Part shown: piece by piece, positions 44,251 to 55,134 of the stretch
Layout: each line of letters starts with the position of its first letter
Position numbering within the stretch: the stretch's first letter is position 1
DNA from: Spirodela intermedia
Lineage: Eukaryota; Streptophyta; Magnoliopsida; Alismatales; Araceae
Direction: 5' to 3'
Length of the DNA: 64,000 nt
NCBI GenBank assembly: GCA_902729315.2
Contig: LR746278.1
Location: forward strand, 2,077,001-2,141,000
Notes under the pieces: generated by a model
The model's input: the letters and a program-made list of their open reading frames with translations, nothing else
What the model was told of the DNA's origin: nothing
Database searches by the model: none
Position numbers and translations under genes: made by a program

Positions 44251-46462
44251 GCTCTCCTTATTTTTTGATGATGTCAGTGACTTCTATTATGTTTTAGATT
44301 TTTTATCTTCTCAAAATTTGAAACTTGTCTTGATCATATACATAATTTAGTCTCTATAAAAATAAATAAATCATCTTTCTCTATATATTCTTGAAAAAAA
44401 ACCTAATATGTATGACATTTAGTGATGATAGGTCTACAATGATTGATTTTCTATCATAAGGCTATTAATTCATTTAAAAATTCTCAGACTATTTTACTAT
44501 CTTCTGTCACAATAGAAGTTTGGATGATAACTTTGTATATCTCGGTATCATCTTCCTTTTTTGAGAATGCTTAATTTATTTGCTCTTAAATACTTTTTGA
44601 CGTGGGTAAAAATAAGTAATTTATATTCACTTCTAATATCATTGTATTACAAATTCAGATTTTTTATGATTGCATCATATTCATTTCATAATTTAAATTG
44701 TGGATCTGTATGTACTAGCCTTGGTTAAAAAATATGATCTAGTTTTCTCTTTCCTATTAAGACCACTTCTATAAACTCACTCTACTTAAGGAGATTTCTG
44801 ATAGTGAGTTTAAATTTAGAGGATATATTAGGCAACTCTCAATAAGGTTTAGAGGGCTTACATGAAGACTTTGTAGATGTTGAAGACATCTCAATCATTT
44901 TTGACATAGATAAGTTTTCTTAGCCATCAAATGTTGTACTCCCACCCTTTATTTAAGGTCACAAGGTTAATTAGAGGTAGAGTTAGGTCGTGTTGAGGGG
45001 ACATTCACAAATTTTATCATGGACAGTGTATAGATCATTGTTTCTCCTTTATGTGTGTGAGGAGATACAAATATAGCTCTAAACTATCACTATTTTAGTG
45101 GCAATATATGGTATAAATGAAGCAACCAAGGAAGCAATGACAAGTCACAAACTAAGATTGACATTGAAAATCTTATCAATCATTAAAGAATTCACATGCA
45201 TTTATTTATTTATGCAATGTAAGAGTTTTTCGTTATTGATAAATGCCTATGATAGTGAGTTTTTGACTATTGAGAGTAAGTACATAAAAAAAGAAGAAGT
45301 TATACTTAGAAGATCTAATTATTTAGATGTTAACCATTGAATAGGAACATAACTTCCAACCCCCTTGCCACAACATCATGTAGGGATGTGATGAGTTAAT
45401 TGTGGCTCATCTTGGCTTATGATGATCATTACAACAGATATTATACTAGTTGTTAAGGCCTAAGTATTTGGCCTCTTTGGAGTTGAGTGGGTTGGTCTTG
45501 ACTCAATTCACTTAGAGACTGATTGTCTATGTGATACGTGTGAGCTCTATCAACATGACCATGGCCTAGAAAATGTTTGGCTATCGATACAGATCTTCAA
45601 GGGTGAGAATTAAATATTTCAACTACTGTTTGATTGTTGAGATCTTGGGGGGTCTCTTTGTTGTTTATCAATAATATGGTGTGATCTTTTTGAGAATGAT
45701 AAATTTTAAACTTATCCTATGACATCTTGATAGATAATGAGAAAATCTTGACATTGCTCCTCTAACTTCATCTCGAAGAACTCTATTTTCACATCGATAA
45801 ATTTAAATAACGTGACACTAATTTTGATTTGATAGACCACATTTATGATTAAGAGAAAGTGATACAAAGAGAGTGGACTCCTAAATAAGACCACATATTT
45901 AGACAAGGTAAAATTCTAGTAACACTACCTTGAGTTCAAGTTGAGTACATACAACACTCATATATAGAGAGATAAAAAAAGAGTGATAGAGGGATATGAT
46001 AATTTTTCTCTTAGAATAGACCAATTTGAGATGAACAATATCTAAGATTATTTCACCGAGAATTACATCTATCTCAATATCCTGTTATGACTACATTTTT
46101 TTTATAAGCTTAATAGCCCATCAATCTAATATCTCCATTTAAACGGCCCTATTTGAAAACCATACGGCTGTTTGGTTCATTTTTGATGTGATTAGTTTAG
46201 GGTTAAAAGTATCTCATCCACTACTCTCTCCACCATAGCTACCTCCACCATGGTCCATGCCCAGCAAAGAGAATGCTGCCAATAGTGGTGCCACTGTGAG
46301 CTTGAACTTATTCTTCTTCTTTTTCAACCTCGTGTTCTAATATAATTATATGCGAGTACCAAAGTGGTAGAGCGCTTTGAAACTTGGGTAGCATGGAGAT
46401 AATTATATTATGGCCCAACCTTACAACTATTGTCCCATTCAATGTCTATTCATAAATAGGAG
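44251..46462. other. AT-rich region, remainder of the retroelement island
   Basis: No intact gene was seen. It may include the gag start and a degraded LTR of the outer copia element, but I found no convincing primer-binding site or LTR border. A tRNA-like fragment at 46352-46398 is listed separately. Confidence 0.5.
46342..46408 (+). mobile_element. tRNA-like fragment flanked by 10-bp direct repeats (possible SINE remnant)
   Basis: A 47-bp segment with AAAGTGGTAGAGCGCTTTGA, resembling a tRNA D-arm and box A (compare TGGTAGAGCGC of plant tRNAs), is bracketed by ATAATTATAT at 46342-46351 and again at 46399-46408. The bracketing repeats look like a target-site duplication from retroposition. 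No box B or A-rich tail is visible, so the call is tentative. Confidence 0.45.
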
Positions 46463-47027
46463 AAAAAATCGGGGAGAAGCTGCTGGAGTCAACTCCAACT
46501 GGCTGACCCCACGTGAACGGTGGCGAATCGATGCCCAAACAGCAAGCAAACAAGATTGAGACTCCACGGGTCACGTCCATGTCACCGGATATCTCTTTCA
46601 ATAAGGTGATATCTATTTATCCACTAGGTGGTATGTATGTCAACGGGCGGGCGCTACTGGGGCCCACAGGGACCCACCGTGGCTAGCCGGTCCGCGGGAA
46701 ACAAAGTTTGAGAGAGAGAGGAGCAGTCCACGTGGCCCGACCGCGGTGGGGATGTGAATTTACAGGCGGGGCCCATCAAAGTATGGGCTGGTCCACTCTG
46801 ATGAACTGGGCCTAACTGAGCTTTCAGCCTCGCAACGACTTCGTCTGATCGTGCCGCCAGTTTCTTCTCCCCGCGTAGGCAGGAGAGGAGGACCGCCGAG
46901 CACCTTTCCCGCGAAGCTCCTCCCTTTTCGACCCCGTCTGTAGCTTGCAGCGTCGACGATGGAGGGTTAGAGAGCGAGAGAGAGATAGAGAGAGCTAGAA
47001 AGGCGGGAAGAGGGAGGATAATCGAAG
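46463..47027. other. intergenic, SYP71 upstream region
   Basis: GC content rises sharply here after the AT-rich island, marking return to gene space. It contains the SYP71 promoter and a GA-rich leader (about 46970-47000). No other gene was seen. Confidence 0.55.
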
Positions 47028-50000
47028 ATGAGCGTGATAGATATCCTCACGCGGGTCGATGCGATCTGCAAGAAGTACGATAAGTACGACGTCGACAAGC
47101 AAAGGGATCTCAACGTCTCCGGGGACGATGCCTTCGCCCGCCTATTCATCGATGTGGAGAACGACATCGAGGGAGCGCTTCAGGTGCAGCTTTTCATCTG
47201 CCTGCCTCTCATGTCGCTCATGCTATTCCGGTCGCCGTGGTCAATTTTCAGGCGCCCCTCGCATGATATTTTCGTTTCCTAAATTCGATCGATGTGTTCA
47301 GAAAGCGGAATTGGCGTCCAAGGAGAAGAACCGGGCGTCCGCCGTGGCCATGAACGCTGAAATCCGACGGACTAAGGCGCGGTTGCTTGAGGAGGTTCCG
47401 AAGTTACAGAGGCTCGCACTTAAGAAGGTCGGCACTCTTCAATTCAACGTCTTCTTTTGGGCTGCGTTTTATGACCACTGTATTGAGACGGAATATCTCA
47501 CCAGCCCAGGAACTCATGTCCCGGCGTGTGATTAGTTTGGCCTTTCCTAGGTGTTAATTGCGTTTTCCTCTAATTGTTGTTACCCGTACCCAGTAGTTAC
47601 ATTGCTACGACTCCTAATTTCCTCTTCAGGAAAATTCTCCGATGGTTCAATTGTTTTCTATAACATATATTCATTCCCATTCAAAAGTAGAGGGTACGCC
47701 AGTGTATGTTCACTGTACTCTCAAAAAACATCCATAAAACACGTTCATAGTCTGCACCAAGAGGATTCGATTCTAACATCGTCACCATTATGAGTACTTT
47801 TGTGGATGACACGCAGGAATTTTTAGATCACATTCACCTTATGTTTATACTGGTGACAGTGTTTTTCTCCGTGGTCTACTTGCAGTATATCTATTAAAAC
47901 GCCTTCCATGGTGTTTTTGGGTTTCAGGTGGACTTTCTCTTCTTTCCTCTGCATTCCCCCCGTGGGATGCATATGCTTTGAGAACATTCCTTTAGAGTTT
48001 TTCCGTTCTCAAAGGACTTTAAGCTTTGGGAAGATTGAATCTTGCCTTCAACCTTCTTGTATTACTTTGGTCCTTTTCCATCAGTAATATTGTTCTTGAC
48101 TGTATCAAATAACTATAGTTTTTCCATTCGTCTTTATCATTTGTTTGTGAATCTATGAATGCCTTAAGATCTGTTCATCAAGGCTCTCAATATGTTTAGA
48201 TCAAAAAGTAGAGTTGGAGATAGATTTAATAGGAAAATTCAGACAGCTCAGAACGCATTGGGTATATTAGTGCAACCTGGACAAACACAGCATATATTAA
48301 CGAGGCAGGAATAACCAAAATCATAAATAGGAGAAAAAGTTTGGCTGAAGACATAAATTTTCAATTCTCACGGTGATGGTCGGTGGGTCAATTGGGTTTG
48401 AGATATGCTTGGAAATCCCTTAGTTCTCAAGAAAATGTGTGCAAATGGGCTATCGGAGATGTATCCATTTTATGACTATAGTGTGTACTAGTTAACTCTT
48501 CTTGGGGGGATGAATACAGGTCGAGATTATTGACTCCCTTTTTTATCTCCTCTTGTTTCACGGGCGACATCAATAATTGTGGTCTACCTTGAATCCATGG
48601 GATTTTTTTTTGGATCTTTTTCTTGTTTAACTTGTGTTACGCCACATTATGATCCAGAAGTTTGGGAAGAACTTCGATCCGCATAGCTCTCTCTTTTTCT
48701 CTCTCTCTTTTCCTCAGCCTTGATCTCTTACTCTTTCTCAGTTTTACTCTCTCTTGGTGTGATAAGGGCTCACGTACGATTGGTGCCTATCCATGCAAAA
48801 TAATAATATTCTGACTAGGAACCCGAATACAATGCATTTTCAATAGATCATATTTCGGTCTGTTAATCCATCTTGGGAAGATTTTTTTTTAGAGTTATTG
48901 CATAAGTTTTCCTTTCTCTTTTCTTCCTGATTAGACATTTTCTTGTGGAAATCACCGTGCTCAAAAAGTGCTGGTGTACAAATGCTTCTGTTCCCAGGAT
49001 TTTCTAACAAATCACTCTACTTCTATACATCTTTTACAGTGCATCGGACTGTCAAATATATCTTACCCTTTTAATACTGCAAAACACATTGGAAACTAAC
49101 TTCTTTATTTGCGAAATAGCTTTTTTGGTTGAGGTCAGTGATGATGATTTCTAGTGTTAGTATTATTGGGGATTCTTCTCAAACTACTGCCTTATATTTT
49201 TTTTTGGATACGTTACCCCCCTCCAACTTCCTTCACTGAACTCTTCTTCTTTCCAAGAAATGTACACTTTCTGTCACGGTTTCTGCACCGGGGAATTTAT
49301 GATGTCAAGGTTATTGATACATCCTATTTCTGTTCTTTCCTTAACTCAACTGACTGATGTCTGCATCGTAATTATGTTTATTTAATATGTCTTGGGTGCT
49401 TCTTATGGAGATGTCTGGTTCCACTGTGTACTGTAGCATACTGGGAGATAGTGTATATCTTGTTCTAGAAAATGTGCAATCTCTTGAAAAAATTCTTCTT
49501 GCAGTGATATAGCAATGCTTGGATTATTTTTTGTTTTTCAGTGTGATGTGCTGTGCTGATATTTTTTGTATTTTTCGTGATCACCTGACCATCTTTGAAG
49601 TCGCCATTTAAAATCTTAGGATTCAGCGTATCCTATATAAACCCTTTTTGCGAACATATCACAGGTTAAGGGAGTTTCAAAGGAAGAGCTTGCTGCGCGG
49701 AATGATTTAGTCCTTGCACTTCCTGAAAGGATCCAATCCATACCCGATGGGACAACAAGTGCTGTAAAACAGACTAGCCGTTGGTCAGCTTCAGCTTCAT
49801 CGTCTCACACAGAAATCAGGGTTGATTCCACATCAGGTAATTTTTTTCGAAATTCTTATTGGAAATCGCTATGAATCATTAATTACATGGATTACTTCGT
49901 ATGCTATTTCCATTTTGTTACGCAGTTTCTCTCGCTCGCCTACATTCCTATTTTGGTTTTCCTACATTTCTTCTCGAATTTCTCCCAGAGCATGAGTGAA

Positions 50001-52727
50001 GACTCTTGACACAACTGCATACTAAATCTTCTTCATTTTAGATATGGTCTGGTACGTGAGATTTTTAATCTTGAGAATGCTTTATGCATGGAATCGGTTC
50101 CCCTTTTGATGGTATTCACGGGATGAAACACTAAATTATTGATAGTCTCACAGGTGAGGAAAGCATGATCGTTGTGGTGCCAAGATCGGGGGACAAAATC
50201 CTTCAGCTTAATAAAAAGATCAGAAACTACCTTGCTGTCATTTTGTTGGAATTCATAGGATACGTTTAGATATAGCCAATTCATAAAGGAGATGGGTGAT
50301 AAGACAGTTAGGCAAGACGGGTGTGGTCTGGCATTCAGGTCAATGGGTCGCTGGAGAAATCAATTAAATGTTGTTCTCTCATTTATTGTAAAAATCCCCA
50401 AAAGGACGACTGGAATATGGGGAACGAGGCAATCTCATGAAAAAAAAAAAATGTGTAGCAGGAATTTTCTACAGTGAAGAAGATCTAGTATGTAATTTTT
50501 GTTAAGTACATCTAGGAACTGAGAAGATTAGCGATTCCAGTACTGGTACGGGTAAGCATTTGGTTGCTATTTAATGATGGCTTTGACTGCCCGTCCACAG
50601 ACTTGATATTGCCATTTCGTCTAAGACCCTAAGGAATTTGGAATTAGGGGTATCTACTTCTCCATTTTCAAAAGGTGCATATATGCTCATATGCAACTTA
50701 CTGTGGTTTACGCTTTTTTTTTTTTAATTTTCCTTTCTTCGAATTCATTGCAGATGGTAAGTTCGAGAGTGAGTACTTTCAGCGGACGGAAGAATCGAAC
50801 CAATTTAGGCAAGAATATGAGATGCGTAAATTGAAACAGGCAAGCATTGGCCTTGTGATCGTATTAAATTAGTATCATGTTCGTTGAGTAAAATAAACTT
50901 TCGTACAGTTATAGACAGATTTCTATTGTTTCTCAAACCTTGCGCTGTTCTACGCAAAGGGGCATCACAATGAATATGAAACTCCATTAATAAGTTTCTT
51001 AAATTTTGTTCCCGAATGAATCAGTTTGAAGGTTTTCATGCGATACGGAACGGGAGTGATTCTAGTGAAGTATAGTTTTCCTTTTCCCTGTGAGGTTTGA
51101 AGGATTAAATTGTGTCTCCACGCGCTCTTAAACCCACACTTAAAACCAGTGCTTGGAAGATTTTGTAGCACATAGAGCTACTATGGAGATCAATCATAGT
51201 AGCAGTTGTGGAAGTGGGATGAAAGCACATCTCCTGCTTGAAGTTTCTTTTCCGCATGAAATCGTTCAAAGTCTTTTCGAACAGTGATTTGGCTAAGCAT
51301 CTGGCCTGAGTCATTATTTAACCGATATGTAATCATCAGGCCCTCGCCTACACTTGCTCAAAACTAGATACGACGTATACCATGTAGAATTTTCAAGGAA
51401 CAAAATTACCTTTGATTTTTCTTGTGCCCAGGCAGTACAGGCCATAGTGAGTTACTTCTCATACCATTGTTATCCCAGATTAACCAGTCGATACTAGTGA
51501 ATGTAACGGCAATTTTCTGAGCAGGATCAAGGCCTGGATGCTATAGCAGAAGGACTGGATACCCTCAAAAACATGGCTAATGACATGAATGAGGTTTGTT
51601 GTTTATATGATTCAGTATGTAACCTAAAGAACTTCCTTTGACCATCCGATTTACTGCAGGAATTAGACAGGCAAGTTCCATTGATGGACGAGATTGACAC
51701 CAAGGTCGTAATTTTATTTTTTTTTGTGATTGTTTTTTCTTTCCTGTTCCCGCCATCCAGACTTCTTGGACAAAAAATTAAAAGAGTTTCTCCCCAATTG
51801 CAGGTGGATAGGGCAACCGCCGATCTGAAGAATACTAATGTGAGACTGAAGGAGACTGTTCACCGGGTAATTAGGAGACGAATGAATTCTTCAGCCATTT
51901 GGAGTTTTAGATATTTTTTCCCCCATAATTTCTTGTGATGGATCCTTTTCCTCTATCAGATGAGATCTAGCCGCAACTTTTGCATTGACATCATCCTCCT
52001 GTGCATTATCTTGGGAATTGCTGCCTACTTATATAAGTAAGTTGTTCTTCCTTCTGATGAGACCATTCATTTCTCATTTTGATCATATTTTATTAAAAAA
52101 ATTAACCTAGTCGGGTCGATCTTTCATCTGGGCCATCCGATTGCATGACCAAAGCGTCACTCCAACTATGCCTTTATAGCATGGCTCTTCAGTCCACGTA
52201 ATCTCAAAAGTCTCTTCTTTGACCCGGTTCTTTGACCCAGAAAATGGGTTGTTACCATCTGAAGGCGTTCCTGTCTTTGATGAAGGCCCAGCTTGATAGA
52301 TCCCCTCCCCTAATAGAGGAGAAACAGATTCTTCCGTGATGACAGGCTGGCCAATCACGGGGACAGGTGATGAAGAATCAGTGGAATTCAAGCACATGCG
52401 CACAAAGTCAACGAGGATTAGGATGAAGTGCTTAGTTTTCCTAAAGTCGGCTCAGGAAACTCGCACAAACCCAACCTTTGACCTTTCCTCGGATCTTCCC
52501 AACCCCAGATGCCTTAATTCCTCTGACCAAGATAACTGAATATGCGTGCTTTCATTGGCCCCCTCGTTTCTTCATGAACTCGGTTCCAGCCTCTCATCAT
52601 CTCTTTCTCCAACAAGGCCTAGCTCAAGTTGAGTCCGGGGAAGAGAGAGAGAGAGGTGATGTTTGCCGCTGACCCCGTTGACTAATGGTGACGATGATTT
52701 CTCAATTGCAGTGTACTGAAGAAGTAA
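47028..52727 (+). CDS. SYP71: SYP71-type syntaxin (Qc-SNARE)
   Basis: Nine exons (47028-47183, 47302-47427, 49665-49836, 50754-50839, 51525-51593, 51660-51704, 51804-51866, 51960-52036, 52712-52727) join to 269 residues; Arabidopsis SYP71 has 266. Seen: the N-terminal helical part MSVIDILTRVDAICKKYDKYD, then EYEMRKLKQ, and the SNARE motif DQGLDAIAEGLDTLKNMAND through DRATADLKNTNVRLKETV. The zero-layer glutamine is at about 208 (ELDRQVPLMDEIDTK). A C-terminal membrane anchor spans about 246-264 (FCIDIILLCIILGIAAYLY), ending NVLKK. The protein works at the ER and plasma membrane, and in Arabidopsis at the cell plate in cytokinetic fusion. Intron 4 begins with GC rather than GT. Introns 2 (2.2 kb) and 8 (0.7 kb) are long. 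Confidence 0.96.
52107..52403 (-). other. antisense open frame in SYP71 intron 8, unassigned
   Basis: The minus strand is open for 98 codons with a start and a stop inside intron 8 of SYP71. The protein begins MRMCLNSTDSSSPVPVIGQP and contains no motif I recognise. It might be a fragment of a transposon-encoded protein or chance; the GC content is higher than in the surrounding intron. Confidence 0.25.
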
Positions 52728-53946
52728 AGCCCTGCCCTCCCCCCCCCTTGCGGTTCCCATCAGCGCTGCTTCTGTGGAGGTACGAAGATTTCCATATGCA
52801 CATATAATATACATACATGGCTACAAAGTCCCTGATAATTACCTGTGAAACAGACTTTGGGTTCTGGATTTATTGATGGTGTGCCGTATATAGCCTAGCC
52901 TCTCCAGTATGTGCTGCCAGTAGGGAGTGACGCTAACGTAGGATGATTGATGGGGTTGTGTCTGGTTCAAAGTGGGACCAGTTCTTCTTGGCCATCTCCG
53001 TCCCCAACCCGAATTCGTCGTCCCCCCTCGACACTACACCAGGGGAAGGCGCATATAGAGAAGGTGGGTGCGTGTGGGCTCAGCAGCAATAATAATTGGA
53101 GGCCGTGGGCCTGGTAGTAGCCTCCTGAAAGCGACGGTTGCGTCGGAGCCACGTATCTCTCCGCGGCCCAGGCGGCAAGTCGCACTGCTTCATCTACCCG
53201 TCAGCGGGTTCCGTGTTCCCCCCTCAGGTGGCAACATGTATTCAAACATGTTGCCACCTGAGAGAGAGAGAGAGAGAGAGAGCGAGAGCCCTCCTTCGTG
53301 CTTCGATTATTCAAGGGCGTCTGGTGGGTGGGTGTTGTGCGCTAATGGAGTCATCGTTTACCTTCTCTCTCTCTCTCTCTCTCTGTGGTTCATTTCCTGG
53401 GTAGGGCCAAAGAGGCTGTTTTTTTTCCAGTGCCGGCCCCTTTCATGGGTTCACTCACTCGTCGCCATCGACGACTCCATCAAGGGAGATGAGAAGCGGG
53501 GTCAACCATGGAGGATATGCTTCATCTCCAGCCTCCTCCGCCCCCGGGGAAAGACGAAGACGTGAGATCATAGAATGAAAAAAGGCAATGAACATATTCT
53601 GTTAATTGGAAGAAATATTACAAGAGCATTGGAGGGATTTCCTCGCAGGTTCTCAGAGTCATCTCTCAAGCCGAAGGCGAGAAAAAAATATGAACACAGA
53701 TCAGATCTGAAAAGGATGATAAATACAGATAATACATGATGATTTCTAGATATATAGCTAGCCTTTAAGAAGGATCTTCGAAATAGTGGCCGCCGGGCTT
53801 TCCTTGAGGCTCCTCCTCCCTGGCGCACCCTGCAACACAATATACCTACGCTTCCAGTATGTACAGATTGCAGAAAAGCTGGGCATTTTCTTTCAACAAA
53901 AGCACGCCGGAACACTCCCGCCCTCCTACCTCGGATCCGCCGGCGA
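52728..53946. other. intergenic between convergent genes; contains hairpin and GA/CT tracts
   Basis: This holds the SYP71 3' flank and the zinc-finger gene 3' flank. Besides the perfect hairpin (listed separately) it has a (GA)n tract at about 53261-53286 and a (CT)n tract at about 53362-53383. Those two tracts could themselves pair. No gene was recognised. Confidence 0.6.
53223..53262. repeat. perfect 16-bp inverted repeat (hairpin)
   Basis: CTCAGGTGGCAACATG (53223-53238) is followed by an 8-base loop TATTCAAA and the exact reverse complement CATGTTGCCACCTGAG (53247-53262). The right arm runs directly into a (GA)n tract. It lies between two convergent genes, about 500 bp past the SYP71 stop. 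Confidence 0.95.
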
Positions 53947-55134
53947 TCACTTCACCAACTCGGAAACCCAGTCCACATCAGGGTTCACGTTCACCGCCCC
54001 GCCAGGCCCACCGGATTCGATCTCTTCCTGCCGATCCAGCGAGTTCTCCTTGCTCAACTTCTCGTAGATCTTGGCTCTCAGATCTCTCCCCGACTCCACC
54101 CGCTCCGTAGGGCCGTCCCAACCATCGAACAGCACCCCTCGAGTCGCCGGCGATGCGCGATTTGGGGTCGCGGGAAGGCTGGAGAAGGCGGGGCTCACGT
54201 TGAACCCTCGGGGGGAGCCGATGCCGAGGGTCTGCAACCCCCAGGAGCTCGGGGAGGACATCACCTTGTTCAGCTGCAGTTGCCTGAGGGAAACCAGAAT
54301 ATCGTTCACCGATGATGACAATGGCACCGAGATCCGGACGGGGGAGCGGCCTTCGGGGGATAAGGGCGGCGAGTCAGACGGCGGCGAAATGGGGGGCGAG
54401 TGCCGAGTCGACGTGGGGAAGCTGAGCAAGCTCCTGGAACACGCGTCGAGCGCCTGGTGCCGCAGCGGGGATCCATCGTAGGAGTCCGTTCCCACCGCCG
54501 TCCTCGGGCTCTGCTGCTGCTGCTGCTGAGGCTGAGACAGCACCCTCAACTGCTCCGCCGTGTGGGCGAAGAAACACACGCGGCGGCGGCAGCCCGTGCC
54601 GTCCTTGCAAGGCTGGGTCCGGTACCTCGTCGGATGCAACCAGCACTCAAACACTCCATGTGCGAACTCGCAGGCATCTCCTCTCTTGCAACTCCCCTTG
54701 CGGAAATCGGGGCAGGCGGTGCCGGAGTAGTTGTACTTGCGAGGATCCCGCCGCCTCGCCTTCTCGCCGGGGTGCGCGTAGGGGCACTCCGTCCAGTCGT
54801 GCGACCGTCCCCTTGCGCACCGCCTCACCTTGAACTCGTACATCCGAAATTCATCGCAGGAGTACGCATCCACCGGCGGCGCCAGCGAGATATCGGACTC
54901 GTCCCCCGCATCATCTGAGAGGTATGATTCATTTGACGGAAGGAATCGCTGAAGAGCGGCCATCGCCCCCTCACCGAACAGGTATGGGGAGGAGCAGCTC
55001 CCTCCATCGCCGGCTCCGCTGATGACGCCGCTGACAGGCAGCGAATAGGCCACCCCTCCTGCCGCCTCCTCGTACGCCGGCCATGGCGGGATGTGGATCG
55101 CCGGCAGAGCACGGTGTCCTTCTCCGATCATCAT
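53947..55134 (-). CDS. arginine-rich tandem CCCH zinc finger protein (RR-TZF)
   Basis: An intronless frame of 395 residues, usual for plant RR-TZF proteins. The arginine-rich segment [21 protein letters not shown] (about 94-114) precedes two fingers: C141-C149-C155-H159 (CX7CX5CX3H) and, after exactly 16 residues, C176-C182-C187-H191 (CX5CX4CX3H). This is the family signature. A polyglutamine run sits near 202-207, and the serine/proline-rich C-terminal half ends WVSELVK. Family members (AtTZF1-6, OsC3H) shuttle between nucleus and P-bodies or stress granules and promote mRNA decay in hormone and stress responses; some interact with MARD1 or RD21A. The subgroup cannot be fixed from sequence. 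The very GC-rich frame produces many spurious frames on the opposite strand. Confidence 0.95.
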   Translation of the reverse strand: MMIGEGHRALPAIHIPPWPAYEEAAGGVAYSLPVSGVISGAGDGGSCSSPYLFGEGAMAALQRFLPSNESYLSDDAGDESDISLAPPVDAYSCDEFRMYEFKVRRCARGRSHDWTECPYAHPGEKARRRDPRKYNYSGTACPDFRKGSCKRGDACEFAHGVFECWLHPTRYRTQPCKDGTGCRRRVCFFAHTAEQLRVLSQPQQQQQQSPRTAVGTDSYDGSPLRHQALDACSRSLLSFPTSTRHSPPISPPSDSPPLSPEGRSPVRISVPLSSSVNDILVSLRQLQLNKVMSSPSSWGLQTLGIGSPRGFNVSPAFSSLPATPNRASPATRGVLFDGWDGPTERVESGRDLRAKIYEKLSKENSLDRQEEIESGGPGGAVNVNPDVDWVSELVK

